Below, one piece after another: positions 14,358-22,829 of a stretch of DNA of 35,984 bases. Numbering within the stretch: the first letter of the stretch is position 1; each line of letters starts with the position of its first letter. The notes under the pieces are model-generated. The model was given only the letters and a program-made list of their open reading frames with translations. It was not told the origin of the DNA and ran no database searches. Source of the stretch: Ferrovibrio sp. (GTDB lineage Bacteria; Pseudomonadota; Alphaproteobacteria; Ferrovibrionales; Ferrovibrionaceae); contig NZ_JANLJJ010000064.1 of NCBI RefSeq assembly GCF_029255545.1, positions 1-35,984 of the forward strand, read 5' to 3'. The position numbers were made by a program, and so were the translations under genes.

Positions 14358-14407
14358 GGAGCGCTCCGGTGCGATTGTTTTTTCCTCGCGTCGCACCGGA
14401 GCGCTCC
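14358..14407. terminator. 17-bp perfect inverted repeat with self-palindromic arms
   Basis: GGAGCGCTCCGGTGCGA (14358-14374) is the exact reverse complement of 14391-14407; the 16-nt loop contains a run of six T. The outer ten bases of each arm, GGAGCGCTCC, are palindromes themselves, so the structure could rearrange. It follows the 12-bp hairpin closely. It may be a terminator, processing signal or protein-binding site. It stands 33 nt before the tail-tube gene start. Confidence 0.55.
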
Positions 14408-14439
14408 AACGGGCCGGTCCAGTCAACAGGAGCTTCATC

Positions 14440-15009
14440 ATGGCGCTGACCGCCACCGATCTTTGTTGCCGCGCGCTGATCACGCTGGGGGCCAAACCCA
14501 TCACCGGCTTCGACGATGCCACTGTGGAAGCGGATATCGCGCGACATCTGTATCCCAGCCTGCGCGATGCCCTGCTGTCGGTGCACCCCTGGCGCTTCGC
14601 AACCATGCAGGCGAATTTGCCGCGGCTGAATCAGCGACCGGAGGGCGATTACGGTCATGCCTTCCAGCTGCCGCCGGATTTCCTGCGCGCCCTGTCGGCC
14701 GGCCAGCCGGACCGTGGCCGCGGCCTGGTCTACCGCATCAGCGGCCAGCGGCTGGAATGCAATGCCGAGGCGGTGCTGCTCACCTATATCTGCCGGCCCG
14801 ATGAAAGCGGCTTTCCGCCCTTCTTCGACCTGGCGCTGATTGCCCGGCTGGCGGCCGAGTTCTGCCTGCCACTGACCGAAAGCACGACGCGGGCGCAATT
14901 GCTGCACCAGCTGGCCGAGGCGGAGTTCCGGCGCGCCAAGACCATAGACAGCCAGCAGGACGAGCCCGGCCGCATCGAGGATTTCTCGCTGGTGGAGGTG
15001 CGGGGCTGA
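14440..15009 (+). CDS. Tail tubular protein A-like (gatekeeper/adaptor, T7 gp11-type)
   Basis: A 189-residue protein from ATG 14440 with the ribosome-binding site AACAGGAG. Typical features are L-C-C-R-A-L-I-T-L-G-A-K-P-I (7-20), H-L-Y-P-S-L-R-D-A-L-L-S-V-H-P-W-R-F-A (35-53), and Y-G-H-A-F-Q-L-P-P-D-F-L-R (70-82), which define the gp11-like adaptor ring below the portal. Length fits the family (about 190-200). It ends with TGATG shared with the next gene, so the two tail-tube genes are translationally coupled. Confidence 0.88.
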   Translation: MALTATDLCCRALITLGAKPITGFDDATVEADIARHLYPSLRDALLSVHPWRFATMQANLPRLNQRPEGDYGHAFQLPPDFLRALSAGQPDRGRGLVYRISGQRLECNAEAVLLTYICRPDESGFPPFFDLALIARLAAEFCLPLTESTTRAQLLHQLAEAEFRRAKTIDSQQDEPGRIEDFSLVEVRG

Positions 15010-16919
15010 TGGCCAAGCTCACCATATCGAAGAACAACTTCACCGCCGGCGAGATCGCGCCGGACCTGTGGGGACGTTCCGACCTGCAGGGCTATATGAA
15101 CGGCGCCGCGCGGCTGCGCAACGTGCTGCTGCGGCCGACCGGCGGCGTGACGCGCCGGCCGGGGCTTGGCCATGTCGCGACCCTCGATGGCGTGACGGCG
15201 GTTCGGCTCATCGCCTTCACCTTCAATACCGAGCAGGCCTATCTACTGGTGCTGAGCGCGGCAATCCTGCGGGTCTTCCGCAACGGCAATCCGGTTTTCA
15301 CCGGCAGCGCGCCATGGACCGCGGCGATGCTGCCCAATCTCACCTGGACGCAAAGCGCCGACACCCTGTTCCTGTGCCATCCCGATCTGCCGCCGCAGCG
15401 CATTACCCGGCGCAGCCACACCGACTGGCATATCGAGACCTTTACCTTCGCGGCCGACAGCGCCAGCGCCGCGCGGCATGAGCCGACCTTCAAGTTCGCC
15501 AGGGACGACATCACCCTGATTCCATCGGCCACCGGCGGCACGATTTCGCTGACGGCTTCGGAGGATTTTTTCCTGCCCGGCCACGTCAACCTGCAGTTCC
15601 GCCTCAAAAAGAAGGCCGTCCGCATCAACTCCATCACCAGCCCGAAAGTGGCGCAGGCCACCGTGCTGCAGACCCTGGAGAATACCAGCGCCACGGCAGA
15701 TTGGGAGGAGCCGGCCTTCTCGGCGATTCACGGCTGGCCGGTCTGCACCACGATCTATCAGGACCGCCTGGCCTTTGCCGGTTCACGCGACCTGCCGAAC
15801 CGGGTGTGGCTGTCCAAGACGTCGGATATCGACAATTTCGATCTTGGTACCGGACTGGATGACGAAGCGATCGAATTCGCCCTGCTGACCGACCAGGTCG
15901 ATGCGATCCGTGCCGTGGTGGCCGGCCGGCATCTGCAGCTTTTCACCACCGGCGCCGAATGGATGATCACCGGCGAGCCGCTCACGCCGACCAAGCTGCG
16001 CGCCGACCGGCAGACCCGGGTTGGCTCCTTCGCCGACCGGGCGATCCCGCCGCGCCATGTCGATGGCGCCACGCTGTTTCTGTCGCGCACCGGCAAGGAA
16101 CTGCGTGAATTCATCTATACCGATATCGACCAGTCCTACACGGCAGCCGATCTGGCGTTGTTATCCAGCCATCTTTTCGCTGATCCGGTCGATCAGGATT
16201 ACGCTCAGCGCGACCGGTTGTTCCTGGTGGTGATGGCCAATGGCCGGATCGCGGCGCTGACGCTGTATCGTGCCCAGCAGGTCGCGGCCTGGACGGTCTT
16301 CATGACGGATGGGCCGTTCCGGGCCATCGCGGTCGTCGATAACACGATCTACGTCGCGGTGCTGCGTGCCGGCACCATGCGGATCGAGCGGTTTGTGCCC
16401 GATACCCACAGCGATGCCCATCTGCTGCAGACCAGTGATGCGCCGAGGCAGGGCTGGAGCGGCCTCGAGCATCTCGAAGGCCGTACCGTGGTCATCGTGG
16501 CGGACGGCATGCCGCAGGCCAGGCGTGTCGTGCAGAATGGAGCAATCACGCTCAGCCGTCCGGCCCGCGTGGTCGAGATCGGCCTGCCTTACAGCCATGA
16601 AATCCGTCCCCTGCCGCCGGAGCTGGGCAATGGCGCGGTGACCAGCCAGGGCGGTCCGGTCCGCCTGGTCCGCGCGGTGTTCCGGCTGCATGCCGCCAAG
16701 GCCCTGGCCGTCGATGTCGGCCAGGGCCTGCGGCAACTGCCCTTCGGCCGTGGCGGCGACATGCTTGATACCGCCCTGCCGGTCAGGAATGGCGATATCG
16801 AGGTGCGCGGCCTGGGCTGGGTCCGGGGCACAGACATGCCGTTGTGGCGTATCGAGCAGGATGCACCTTTGCCCTGCACCCTGCTTTCCGTGATCACCGA
16901 AATCAAGGGAGCTGACTGA
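15009..16919 (+). CDS. Tail tubular protein B-like (nozzle)
   Basis: A 636-residue protein. The start shows the widely shared podoviral nozzle pattern N-N-F-T-A-G-E-I-A-P-D-L-W-G-R-S-D-L (9-26), then R-P-T-G-G-V-T-R-R-P-G-L-G. Further on, Y-Q-D-R-L-A-F-A-G-S-R (250-260) and T-G-A-E-W-M-I-T-G-E-P-L (312-323) are conserved blocks. The protein is beta-rich and forms the hollow tail tip below the adaptor ring. Size is somewhat shorter than T7 gp12. Both ends overlap neighbouring genes by one base in TGATG. The fibre would attach at the adaptor-nozzle interface. Confidence 0.88.
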   Translation: MAKLTISKNNFTAGEIAPDLWGRSDLQGYMNGAARLRNVLLRPTGGVTRRPGLGHVATLDGVTAVRLIAFTFNTEQAYLLVLSAAILRVFRNGNPVFTGSAPWTAAMLPNLTWTQSADTLFLCHPDLPPQRITRRSHTDWHIETFTFAADSASAARHEPTFKFARDDITLIPSATGGTISLTASEDFFLPGHVNLQFRLKKKAVRINSITSPKVAQATVLQTLENTSATADWEEPAFSAIHGWPVCTTIYQDRLAFAGSRDLPNRVWLSKTSDIDNFDLGTGLDDEAIEFALLTDQVDAIRAVVAGRHLQLFTTGAEWMITGEPLTPTKLRADRQTRVGSFADRAIPPRHVDGATLFLSRTGKELREFIYTDIDQSYTAADLALLSSHLFADPVDQDYAQRDRLFLVVMANGRIAALTLYRAQQVAAWTVFMTDGPFRAIAVVDNTIYVAVLRAGTMRIERFVPDTHSDAHLLQTSDAPRQGWSGLEHLEGRTVVIVADGMPQARRVVQNGAITLSRPARVVEIGLPYSHEIRPLPPELGNGAVTSQGGPVRLVRAVFRLHAAKALAVDVGQGLRQLPFGRGGDMLDTALPVRNGDIEVRGLGWVRGTDMPLWRIEQDAPLPCTLLSVITEIKGAD

Positions 16920-17365
16920 TGAGCGGTTTTGAACCTTTCCTTATGGCAGCCGGCACGGCTCTGGGCGCGGTCAGCAAGATCAGGCAGGCCAACCAGCAGC
17001 AGAAGGCGCAGAGCCAGGCGCAGGCCATCCAGATGCAGCAGGTTCAGGACCAGCTGGCGGCGCTGGAAGAGCAACGCGCCAGGGTCCAGCGCGACCGGCG
17101 TGAGCGCCTGGCGCGCAATACGGCGGCGCAGCGTGCGGCTTTCGCAGGCAGCGGCGTGAGTGGCGACGGTTCGGGCGACGCCGTGTTCGAGAATCTGCTG
17201 AGCCAAAGCCAGCGCGAAAACCAGGACATCGACAGCCAGATCGATCGCCAGATCCGCAGCCTGCAATCCGGGGTTCAGCTCAATCTGCTGAGCCGGTCTT
17301 CCGGCTCGGATCCCTTCGGAACCCTGGCGGCCTATGCCAAGGCCGGCGCCGGCCTGATTGGATAA
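16919..17365 (+). CDS. Internal virion-like protein
   Basis: A 148-residue protein whose start overlaps the nozzle stop. Residues 1-20 are hydrophobic and Gly/Ala-rich; residues 22-65 are a Gln/Arg-rich helix suited to a coiled coil; then comes [13 protein letters not shown] (77-89), a pattern common in short internal proteins of podoviruses. The C-terminus is again Gly/Ala-rich and hydrophobic. It lies where T7 encodes the internal proteins gp14-16, but only one short protein is present here, so the ejection apparatus is simpler than in T7. No lytic transglycosylase domain is seen. Confidence 0.68.
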   Translation: MSGFEPFLMAAGTALGAVSKIRQANQQQKAQSQAQAIQMQQVQDQLAALEEQRARVQRDRRERLARNTAAQRAAFAGSGVSGDGSGDAVFENLLSQSQRENQDIDSQIDRQIRSLQSGVQLNLLSRSSGSDPFGTLAAYAKAGAGLIG

Positions 17366-17385
17366 AGGATCTATGGAGCAATCGC

Positions 17386-19233
17386 ATGACAATATCGAGC
17401 CTCCCTCCGCGCGTGCAGCTGATTGCAACCGGCACACAAAGCCGCTTTGGCTTTGGCTTTCCGGTCAGCAGTGCCAGCGAATTGCATGTCTGGGTCGATG
17501 ACACGCCCCGCGGCGACTTTTCCGTTGATCTGCTCGATGGCGGCGCCGGGGGTGGCTATGTCGATTTCGGCGATGCGCCGCCGTCCGCCGGCCAGCGGGT
17601 GACGCTGGCGCGTATTCTGGCGCTCAGCAGCGGTCCGCGCTTTGCCGAAGGCGGCGTGTTGCGCGCCGCGGCGCTGAACGCGGAATTCGAGCGGCTGACC
17701 CGCCTGATCCAGCAGGTCGACGAGAAGGCGGGCCGCAGTGTCAAACTGGCGCCGGCCGCCGATCAGTCGCCCGCCGAGGATCTGCTGATCACGCCAGGCA
17801 GCCGTGCCAACCGCGTGCTCGGTTTTGATGGCGCTGGCAGACCGATCCTGATTGGCGAAGACAGCATCCCAACCGGCCCGGTTGGCCCGCGTGGGCCGCA
17901 GGGCGCGCCCGGTCCAACCGGTCTGCGCGGCTATACCGGTATCCAGGGGCCGCAGGGAATTGGTGGTCCGCCCGGACCAAAAGGCGATGCTGGTCCGGCG
18001 GGAGCCGCCGGCCCGCAGGGACCGGCCGGTCCGCAGGGGCTGCAGGGGCCGGCCGGCATTCAGGGCATGCAGGGACCGGCGGGCCAGTCATTCACGCCAG
18101 ATGCCGTTGGCATCCTGGCCAACCGCAGCCTGCATGACGCGGCAATTGCCGGCTTTGCCTATCTGGCTGCTGATGTTGGCCAGCTCTTCTTCAAGCTCAC
18201 GAATGCGGCCGCCGATTGGTCCGGCGGCATCTATTTCGGCCGGGGCGATGCCGGCCCGCAAGGCCTGCAGGGGCCGCAGGGCCTGCAAGGTATCGCCGGT
18301 CCGCAGGGGTTGCAGGGTGTGCCGGGTGAAACGGGACCTCAGGGGCCGCGTGGCCTGACATGGCGCGGCGCCTGGTTGGCGGCGACGGCCTATCAGCGTG
18401 ACGATGCCGTGCAGCATGAGGGGAACGCCTATATCTGCCTTGCCGATGTGTCTGATGTGATCACGCCCGATACGGATGCCGTGCATTGGACTCTGCTGGC
18501 GGCACGCGGCGTGGTTGGTCCGCAGGGCCTACAGGGTGAAACCGGGCCGGTTGGACCGACCGGCCCGCAGGGCCCGCAGGGTGAAACCGGTGTCGCCGGC
18601 CCGATCGGACCGCAGGGCGTTGCAGGGCAGGATGGTGCGCCAGGCGTCGGTCTGCCTTATGGCGGCATCACCGGACAAATCCTGGCCAAGGCCTCGGCGG
18701 TTGATGGCGATGTGGTCTGGCAGACTCCGCCAGATGAGGCGGTTGCCAGATCCGGTGACACGATGACCGGTCCGCTGCTGGTGCCGAGCGTGAAGAGCGC
18801 AGGCACATCATCTCTGGAAACCGGATTCCAGCTCGCTGATGGCCAGGATATCGGTGATGCGATCCTGCACCGCGCGCGAGAGATACTCTATCTCGAGCAG
18901 CAGGTGGCCAATTGCGCCGGCGCGATTCCGAACGGCAACTGCCAGAGCGATGCCTTGTGGAGCATGCCCAATGCCGATTGGTGGAGCTGGGGACTCGGCC
19001 TCGGCTATGTCAATCCGGGTTATGATTTCGCCGGCGGCTCCAGCACGACGGATCAGCCCATGAGCCAGGTCAACCAGCGCATCTATGGCAGCTATTACCT
19101 GCTGCGCACTGAAGTCGGTTTTGATGTGCAGCGCCGCGACTGGATGAACTGCAATTGCGGCGTAACCAATTGCTATTCGAATTGCAACTGTAACTGTAAC
19201 TGTAATTGTGTGTGCGATTGTAACTGCAAATAG
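17386..19233 (+). CDS. Collagen-like tail fibre with Asn-Cys repeat C-terminus
   Basis: A 615-residue fibre. Residues 7-125 match the T7 gp17-type particle-anchoring domain ([16 protein letters not shown] at 10-25). Three collagen-like Gly-X-Y stretches follow: 164-233, 287-323 and 375-420. Between them are a beta-structured insert (235-285) and a CBM5/12-like module ([15 protein letters not shown] at 326-340, ending near W368). The common fibre motif S-G-D-T-M-T-G-P-L is at 456-464, and a Trp-rich stretch is at 525-536. The last 27 residues hold 11 Cys (589, 591, 596, 600, 602, 604, 606, 608, 610, 612, 614), nine of them as Asn-Cys pairs. Trimeric fibres would carry 33 Cys at the tip. The tail looks like a modified-peptide core for the radical SAM and ATP-grasp enzymes encoded downstream; that link is inferred. 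Confidence 0.85.
   Translation: MTISSLPPRVQLIATGTQSRFGFGFPVSSASELHVWVDDTPRGDFSVDLLDGGAGGGYVDFGDAPPSAGQRVTLARILALSSGPRFAEGGVLRAAALNAEFERLTRLIQQVDEKAGRSVKLAPAADQSPAEDLLITPGSRANRVLGFDGAGRPILIGEDSIPTGPVGPRGPQGAPGPTGLRGYTGIQGPQGIGGPPGPKGDAGPAGAAGPQGPAGPQGLQGPAGIQGMQGPAGQSFTPDAVGILANRSLHDAAIAGFAYLAADVGQLFFKLTNAAADWSGGIYFGRGDAGPQGLQGPQGLQGIAGPQGLQGVPGETGPQGPRGLTWRGAWLAATAYQRDDAVQHEGNAYICLADVSDVITPDTDAVHWTLLAARGVVGPQGLQGETGPVGPTGPQGPQGETGVAGPIGPQGVAGQDGAPGVGLPYGGITGQILAKASAVDGDVVWQTPPDEAVARSGDTMTGPLLVPSVKSAGTSSLETGFQLADGQDIGDAILHRAREILYLEQQVANCAGAIPNGNCQSDALWSMPNADWWSWGLGLGYVNPGYDFAGGSSTTDQPMSQVNQRIYGSYYLLRTEVGFDVQRRDWMNCNCGVTNCYSNCNCNCNCNCVCDCNCK
19186..19209 (+). repeat. Hexanucleotide tandem repeat encoding Asn-Cys
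   Basis: Three perfect AACTGT units followed by AATTGT, in frame with the fibre gene (codons 601-608). Slippage by whole units would add or remove Asn-Cys pairs without breaking the frame. Confidence 0.8.
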
Positions 19234-19251
19234 CAAACAAGGAATAATTAT

Positions 19252-20205
19252 ATGATAAAACGCCGCCACTATCTTTTTTCACAATTGAACATCCCTTTTT
19301 TTGTCGAAGCAAAAATTATCGAACCAACAATATTATTAAGAACTTGGCACACAAGCACAGATGCGCCGATAAAAAATGCAGTATCTTTAGACGAGGCTGA
19401 GCATATCCTTCAAAAACCAGTACATCCTTTTCAAGTAAATTCTGATCCTTTCAATTTTAAAAGGCTTGGCCTAGATCAATGGATTCCAGCAAAGGCGCTT
19501 GGCGGCACCTTAAGGCATGCTTCTAGGCGTAATGATTTATTTTTAAAGCCAATCTCAGAAGTCAGCTTTGAAATAGGCATGGCAATAGCTGGTTGCGGTG
19601 CGTGGTCTGATTATGGATTGTGGGTTTTTAATGCTCAGCGCAATGGATCCCTCGAAATTCCATTCAACAGGTATCTTGAAAGTTACCCAAGCAAAGCTCA
19701 TCGCCAAATGATTTTGGCGTCTAAGCACCAAATCACCTTGCTAATGCTTTGCGTGCCTTTTGCACGTGATAACTTGGATAAATGTACACTTGTTTTAAAA
19801 TACAACGAAGATTATGGGTGCGCACATAACATGCCAAGCCCACTAGCTATGCCCGCGACTCAAATTGAAACTAATGATCCTTCGATTAATTTTCTCTTCG
19901 GTGTTAAAGCCCTTCTGCCCTCGTTGCGGCTCGTGGGGCCGGATGTCATTGGGGCTGGTCAGATGGCGAGTTATGCCGTCGAGTTGTTCGACAAGAATAT
20001 CGACGCCCTGATCACCGATCACTCCGTGCGACTGTATCTGGAGACGAATGCCGGGTATTTGCCGCATCGCCAAGTCTTCACCAAGGACGGCGTGGCAAAT
20101 TTCAACCTGATGGCACTTGGGCTGGAGCCGGGCGACAAAATCAAGCTCAAGGTTGGCTGGCGCAATTACTCCGGCGCCGATGAAAAAATCATTGCGGTGG
20201 TGTGA
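19252..20205 (+). CDS. Chimeric AT-rich phage protein between fibre and radical SAM genes
   Basis: A 317-residue protein from ATG 19252 with AAGGA at 8 nt. I do not recognise its family. Residues 1 to about 220 are encoded by strikingly AT-rich DNA with codons unlike the rest of the cluster. At about 19910-19920 the DNA switches sharply back to GC-rich, and residues 222-317 form a beta-strand-rich, Ig-like tail (M-A-S-Y-A-V-E-L-F-D-K, then L-K-V-G-W-R-N-Y-S). The protein has no signal peptide or obvious catalytic motif. The join suggests that a foreign segment replaced the 5' part of a resident gene. Lying between the fibre and its presumed modifying enzymes, it could be a fibre-tip, chaperone or adhesin protein; this is a guess. 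Confidence 0.68.
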   Translation: MIKRRHYLFSQLNIPFFVEAKIIEPTILLRTWHTSTDAPIKNAVSLDEAEHILQKPVHPFQVNSDPFNFKRLGLDQWIPAKALGGTLRHASRRNDLFLKPISEVSFEIGMAIAGCGAWSDYGLWVFNAQRNGSLEIPFNRYLESYPSKAHRQMILASKHQITLLMLCVPFARDNLDKCTLVLKYNEDYGCAHNMPSPLAMPATQIETNDPSINFLFGVKALLPSLRLVGPDVIGAGQMASYAVELFDKNIDALITDHSVRLYLETNAGYLPHRQVFTKDGVANFNLMALGLEPGDKIKLKVGWRNYSGADEKIIAVV

Positions 20206-20212
20206 GGCTGCC

Positions 20213-21553
20213 ATGACGCTGTCGTATCGACTGCACATGGCGGGTCCGCAGGGCCACCGGCAGATTCTGCTCTGGACTCCGTCCGTAGCATCACTGCAAT
20301 GGGAAGATGGCACGGACGTTGACCTGCGTCCGGTCGGTCAGGATTACCGAGCCACGCAACAGGCTGGTCCGGCCTTTCCCGTCAGTCCGGCGATTCCGGC
20401 CGGCAAATCGCCGGCGCCGCGGGTGCTGAAAATCCAGCTCGGCCTCAAATGCAATTACACCTGCCAGTATTGCAACCAGGCCGCCCAACCGCAGGACAGC
20501 CAGGGCGATCCAGGCGATGTTGCCTCGTTCCTCGCCGGGTTGCCCTCCTGGCTGAAAGCCGCGCCGCAGCGGATCGAATTCTGGGGTGGCGAACCCTTCG
20601 CCTACTGGAAGACGCTCAGGCCGCTGGCCGAAGCCCTGCGCGAGCGGTTTCCCGCGGCGTCCTTCGGCATTGTCAGCAACGGCTCGTTGCTGGATGAAGC
20701 AAAGATCGACTGGCTGGATCGCCTGGGTTTCGGCATCGGCATCAGCCATGACGGGCCGGCGATGAAATACCGCGGTCCGGATCCGCTGGACAATCCGCAG
20801 CAGCGCGATGTCCTGCGGATGCTCTATGACCGGCTGAAACCCCAGGGCCGCATGAGCTTCAACACCGTGCTGCACCGGCGCAACATGTCGCTCACGGCCG
20901 TGCGCCGCCATATCGCCGAACGGCTGGATGTGCCGGCCGCGGAATTGCCGCTGGTCACCGAGGAAATCCTGCTGCCCTACGATGACGGCGGCCTGCGCCT
21001 GTCGCTGCGCAACGAACGGGATGGTCGCGCCTTCATGCACGAGGTGTTCTGGGAAGCGGTGCGCGGCGAGTCGATGGCGGTCAGCACCATCCGCGACAAG
21101 ATCAGCGGTTTCTTCCGCCTTGTCGCTACCGCGCGACCGGCCGCCAGCCTGGGACAGAAATGCGGCATGGATGATCCTGCAAAACTGGCGGTCGACCTGA
21201 AAGGCAATGCGCTGACCTGCCAGAACATGTCGGCCGACACCAGGCATCGCATCGGTCATGTATCGGCCATTTCGGAAATCAGGCTGAACACGGCGCATCA
21301 CTGGTCGACGCGGGAGGAATGCGGCCGCTGCCCGGTGCTGCCGCTCTGTCAGGAGGCCTGCCTGTTTCTGGAACAAGATCTGTGGCGCCAGGCCTGCGAC
21401 AACAGCTACTGGCACAATCTCGCCATCTTCGCCGCCGCGCTGTACTGGCTGACGCGACTGGTCCTGATCGAGATCGAGGGGCCGGCGCGGCGTGACGGAT
21501 TGCCGGCGCGCATGACGGTGATCGATCCGGCCGAACTGGAGGTGGCGGCATGA
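20213..21553 (+). CDS. Radical SAM / SPASM-domain peptide-modifying enzyme
   Basis: A 446-residue enzyme from ATG 20213 (GAGG 7 nt upstream). Residues 1-70 are a beta-rich N-terminal part that may bind the substrate peptide. The radical SAM cluster motif is C80-N-Y-T-C84-Q-Y-C87, and the SAM-binding G-G-E-P is at 125-128. The C-terminal SPASM domain has all seven expected Cys: C317, then G331-x4-C336, C370-x2-C373-x5-C379-x3-C383, and C395. These ligate two auxiliary 4Fe-4S clusters. SPASM enzymes mature ribosomal peptides by thioether, epimer or C-C bond formation. None of the common phage auxiliary types (queuosine, NrdG) has this layout. A short distance upstream is the Cys-rich fibre tail, the obvious candidate substrate. 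It overlaps the ATP-grasp gene (ATGA). Confidence 0.88.
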   Translation: MTLSYRLHMAGPQGHRQILLWTPSVASLQWEDGTDVDLRPVGQDYRATQQAGPAFPVSPAIPAGKSPAPRVLKIQLGLKCNYTCQYCNQAAQPQDSQGDPGDVASFLAGLPSWLKAAPQRIEFWGGEPFAYWKTLRPLAEALRERFPAASFGIVSNGSLLDEAKIDWLDRLGFGIGISHDGPAMKYRGPDPLDNPQQRDVLRMLYDRLKPQGRMSFNTVLHRRNMSLTAVRRHIAERLDVPAAELPLVTEEILLPYDDGGLRLSLRNERDGRAFMHEVFWEAVRGESMAVSTIRDKISGFFRLVATARPAASLGQKCGMDDPAKLAVDLKGNALTCQNMSADTRHRIGHVSAISEIRLNTAHHWSTREECGRCPVLPLCQEACLFLEQDLWRQACDNSYWHNLAIFAAALYWLTRLVLIEIEGPARRDGLPARMTVIDPAELEVAA

Positions 21554-22752
21554 CCACGCCCTTGCTCCTGCTGGCCGCGCCCAGTCGCGAAAGCCGCGAC
21601 AAGGCGGCGCATTTTTCCGCCGCCGCCACCGCGCTGGGAATCCCGGCACGGGTTCTGGTTGCGGATCGGTCGGAACAAATCATGATCAATGACGCCGCTC
21701 GGGGTCATTACATCTTCGTCCTGGCCTGCAGTGATGCCCTGGCAGAAGCGGCGGCCATGCTGAATGCACGCTGCGGCGTCGCTGCGTTGGCCGCGCCGCT
21801 GGCGGCCAGGCTGGTCGACAAGGCGAGTGGCATCCCGCTGCTCAGCGACCTGCTTGATCTGCCGCTGCTGCCGCAGATGGTGCCGCGCACGGCGGCGGAG
21901 CTGCTGGCCTGGTCCTATGTCGGCCCGGTGATCGCCAAGCCGGCATGCTCGGCCGGCGGCTGGTCGCCACGGCCCTGGGGCTATCGCTGTTTCGACCATG
22001 CCGCCGCCTTGTTCGACTGGCTGGAGGCGGAAGGGCTCACCAAGGCCTTCTTCGCGGAACAATGCCGGCCCGGTCCGCTCGGGCCGGTCGTGCTGCAGGC
22101 GGCGGTCGATGGCGACCGTATCGAGGGCGCCGCCATGCTGCTCACGGCAGGCGCAGGCACGGTTTACGCGCGCTGCCATGCCGAGTTCGAGGTGGAGACC
22201 CAGAGCGGGCAGGGGCGGCGCTGGTGGCGGGCGACCTATCATGCCGCCGCGGCCAGCATCCTGGCGGAGCGATTGCCGCGACTGGCCCGGCTGATCGGCC
22301 GCGTGCCGGGCTGGAACCGCGGGCTGCTGCATGTGCAGGGCATCGTCACGCCGGGCGGCTTCTGCCTCACCGACATAAACCAGCGCCTGCCCACGCCATG
22401 GGACTGGCTGATCGCGCAGGTCGACCCGTCCTTCCACCGCCGCCTGCTGGCCAGTCTGCTGTTCGATGAGCCTTTTGATCCGGTCTGGCCGGCGCCGGCC
22501 ATGGCGATCGATCTGGTCTATGGGCCATCCGGCCGCGCCATCAAGCGGATCGATCATCCGCCCCCTGGCGACGGCGTCATGCCCTGGCGTCTGGACGCGG
22601 CGGATTGCGCCGTGCCGCGGCATGGGTTCGACAAGGCCGGCCAGGCGCCCGGCTTCATCACGCTCGGCGGCAACGCGGAGGAGTGCGCGCGCCGCGCGGA
22701 AGCATTCCGCGCCGGCCTCGACATCACCTATGCGCTGGAGCAAGCGGCATGA
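21550..22752 (+). CDS. ATP-grasp-fold enzyme, putative partner of the radical SAM protein
   Basis: A 400-residue protein beginning inside the radical SAM stop codon (ATGA). An N-terminal Rossmann-like part (L-L-L-L-A-A-P-S) leads to ATP-grasp features: I-A-K-P at 128-131, where the Lys would bind ATP; a Gly-rich loop S-A-G-G-W-S-P-R-P-W-G (134-144); and the metal-binding D-I-N-Q-R at 275-279, preceded by H-V-Q-G-I-V. The end L-G-G-N-A-E-E-C-A-R-R-A (372-383) resembles the final helix of carboxylate-amine ligases. Enzymes of this fold join a carboxylate to an amine, thiol or hydroxyl through an acyl-phosphate; in RiPP pathways they form peptide macrocycles. The closest subgroup is not recognised, so the assignment rests on motifs and context. 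Confidence 0.7.
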   Translation: MTTPLLLLAAPSRESRDKAAHFSAAATALGIPARVLVADRSEQIMINDAARGHYIFVLACSDALAEAAAMLNARCGVAALAAPLAARLVDKASGIPLLSDLLDLPLLPQMVPRTAAELLAWSYVGPVIAKPACSAGGWSPRPWGYRCFDHAAALFDWLEAEGLTKAFFAEQCRPGPLGPVVLQAAVDGDRIEGAAMLLTAGAGTVYARCHAEFEVETQSGQGRRWWRATYHAAAASILAERLPRLARLIGRVPGWNRGLLHVQGIVTPGGFCLTDINQRLPTPWDWLIAQVDPSFHRRLLASLLFDEPFDPVWPAPAMAIDLVYGPSGRAIKRIDHPPPGDGVMPWRLDAADCAVPRHGFDKAGQAPGFITLGGNAEECARRAEAFRAGLDITYALEQAA

Positions 22753-22826
22753 GCGGGCCATGCACATTGCCTGACCTGGCGGCGGCCTTGCTGCTGCTCA
22801 CCGCGTTGCTGATTCATTGGGAGTGA
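22749..22826 (+). CDS. 25-residue hydrophobic peptide
   Basis: ATG 22749 overlaps the ATP-grasp stop (ATGA), and the frame ends 3 nt before the next start. The peptide has a short polar start with one Cys, a Leu/Ala-rich membrane-length stretch (about residues 8-22), and ends H-W-E. Tight coupling on both sides suggests it is translated. Possible roles are a mini-lysis protein or a membrane tether. No homologue is recognised. Confidence 0.45.
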   Translation: MSGPCTLPDLAAALLLLTALLIHWE

Positions 22827-22829
22827 TTC

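Noticed and set aside
17875-18650. Collagen Gly-X-Y repeats as possible eukaryotic contamination
   Set aside because: They are embedded in a phage fibre with a T7-type anchor domain and bacterial codon use; collagen-like stretches are common in phage fibres.
19186-19209. CRISPR-like or satellite array
   Set aside because: Only four 6-nt units, in frame with coding sequence, and no spacers.
19150-19230. Cys-rich fibre tail as a frameshifted or spurious repeat translation
   Set aside because: The frame is continuous with the fibre, keeps Asn-Cys pairing through different codons (AAC/AAT, TGC/TGT) and ends in a normal stop followed by a good ribosome-binding site for the next gene.
20213-21553. 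Radical SAM protein as a 7-carboxy-7-deazaguanine synthase or NrdG of phage type
   Set aside because: The complete SPASM domain and length do not fit those families; no queuosine or ribonucleotide reductase genes are nearby.
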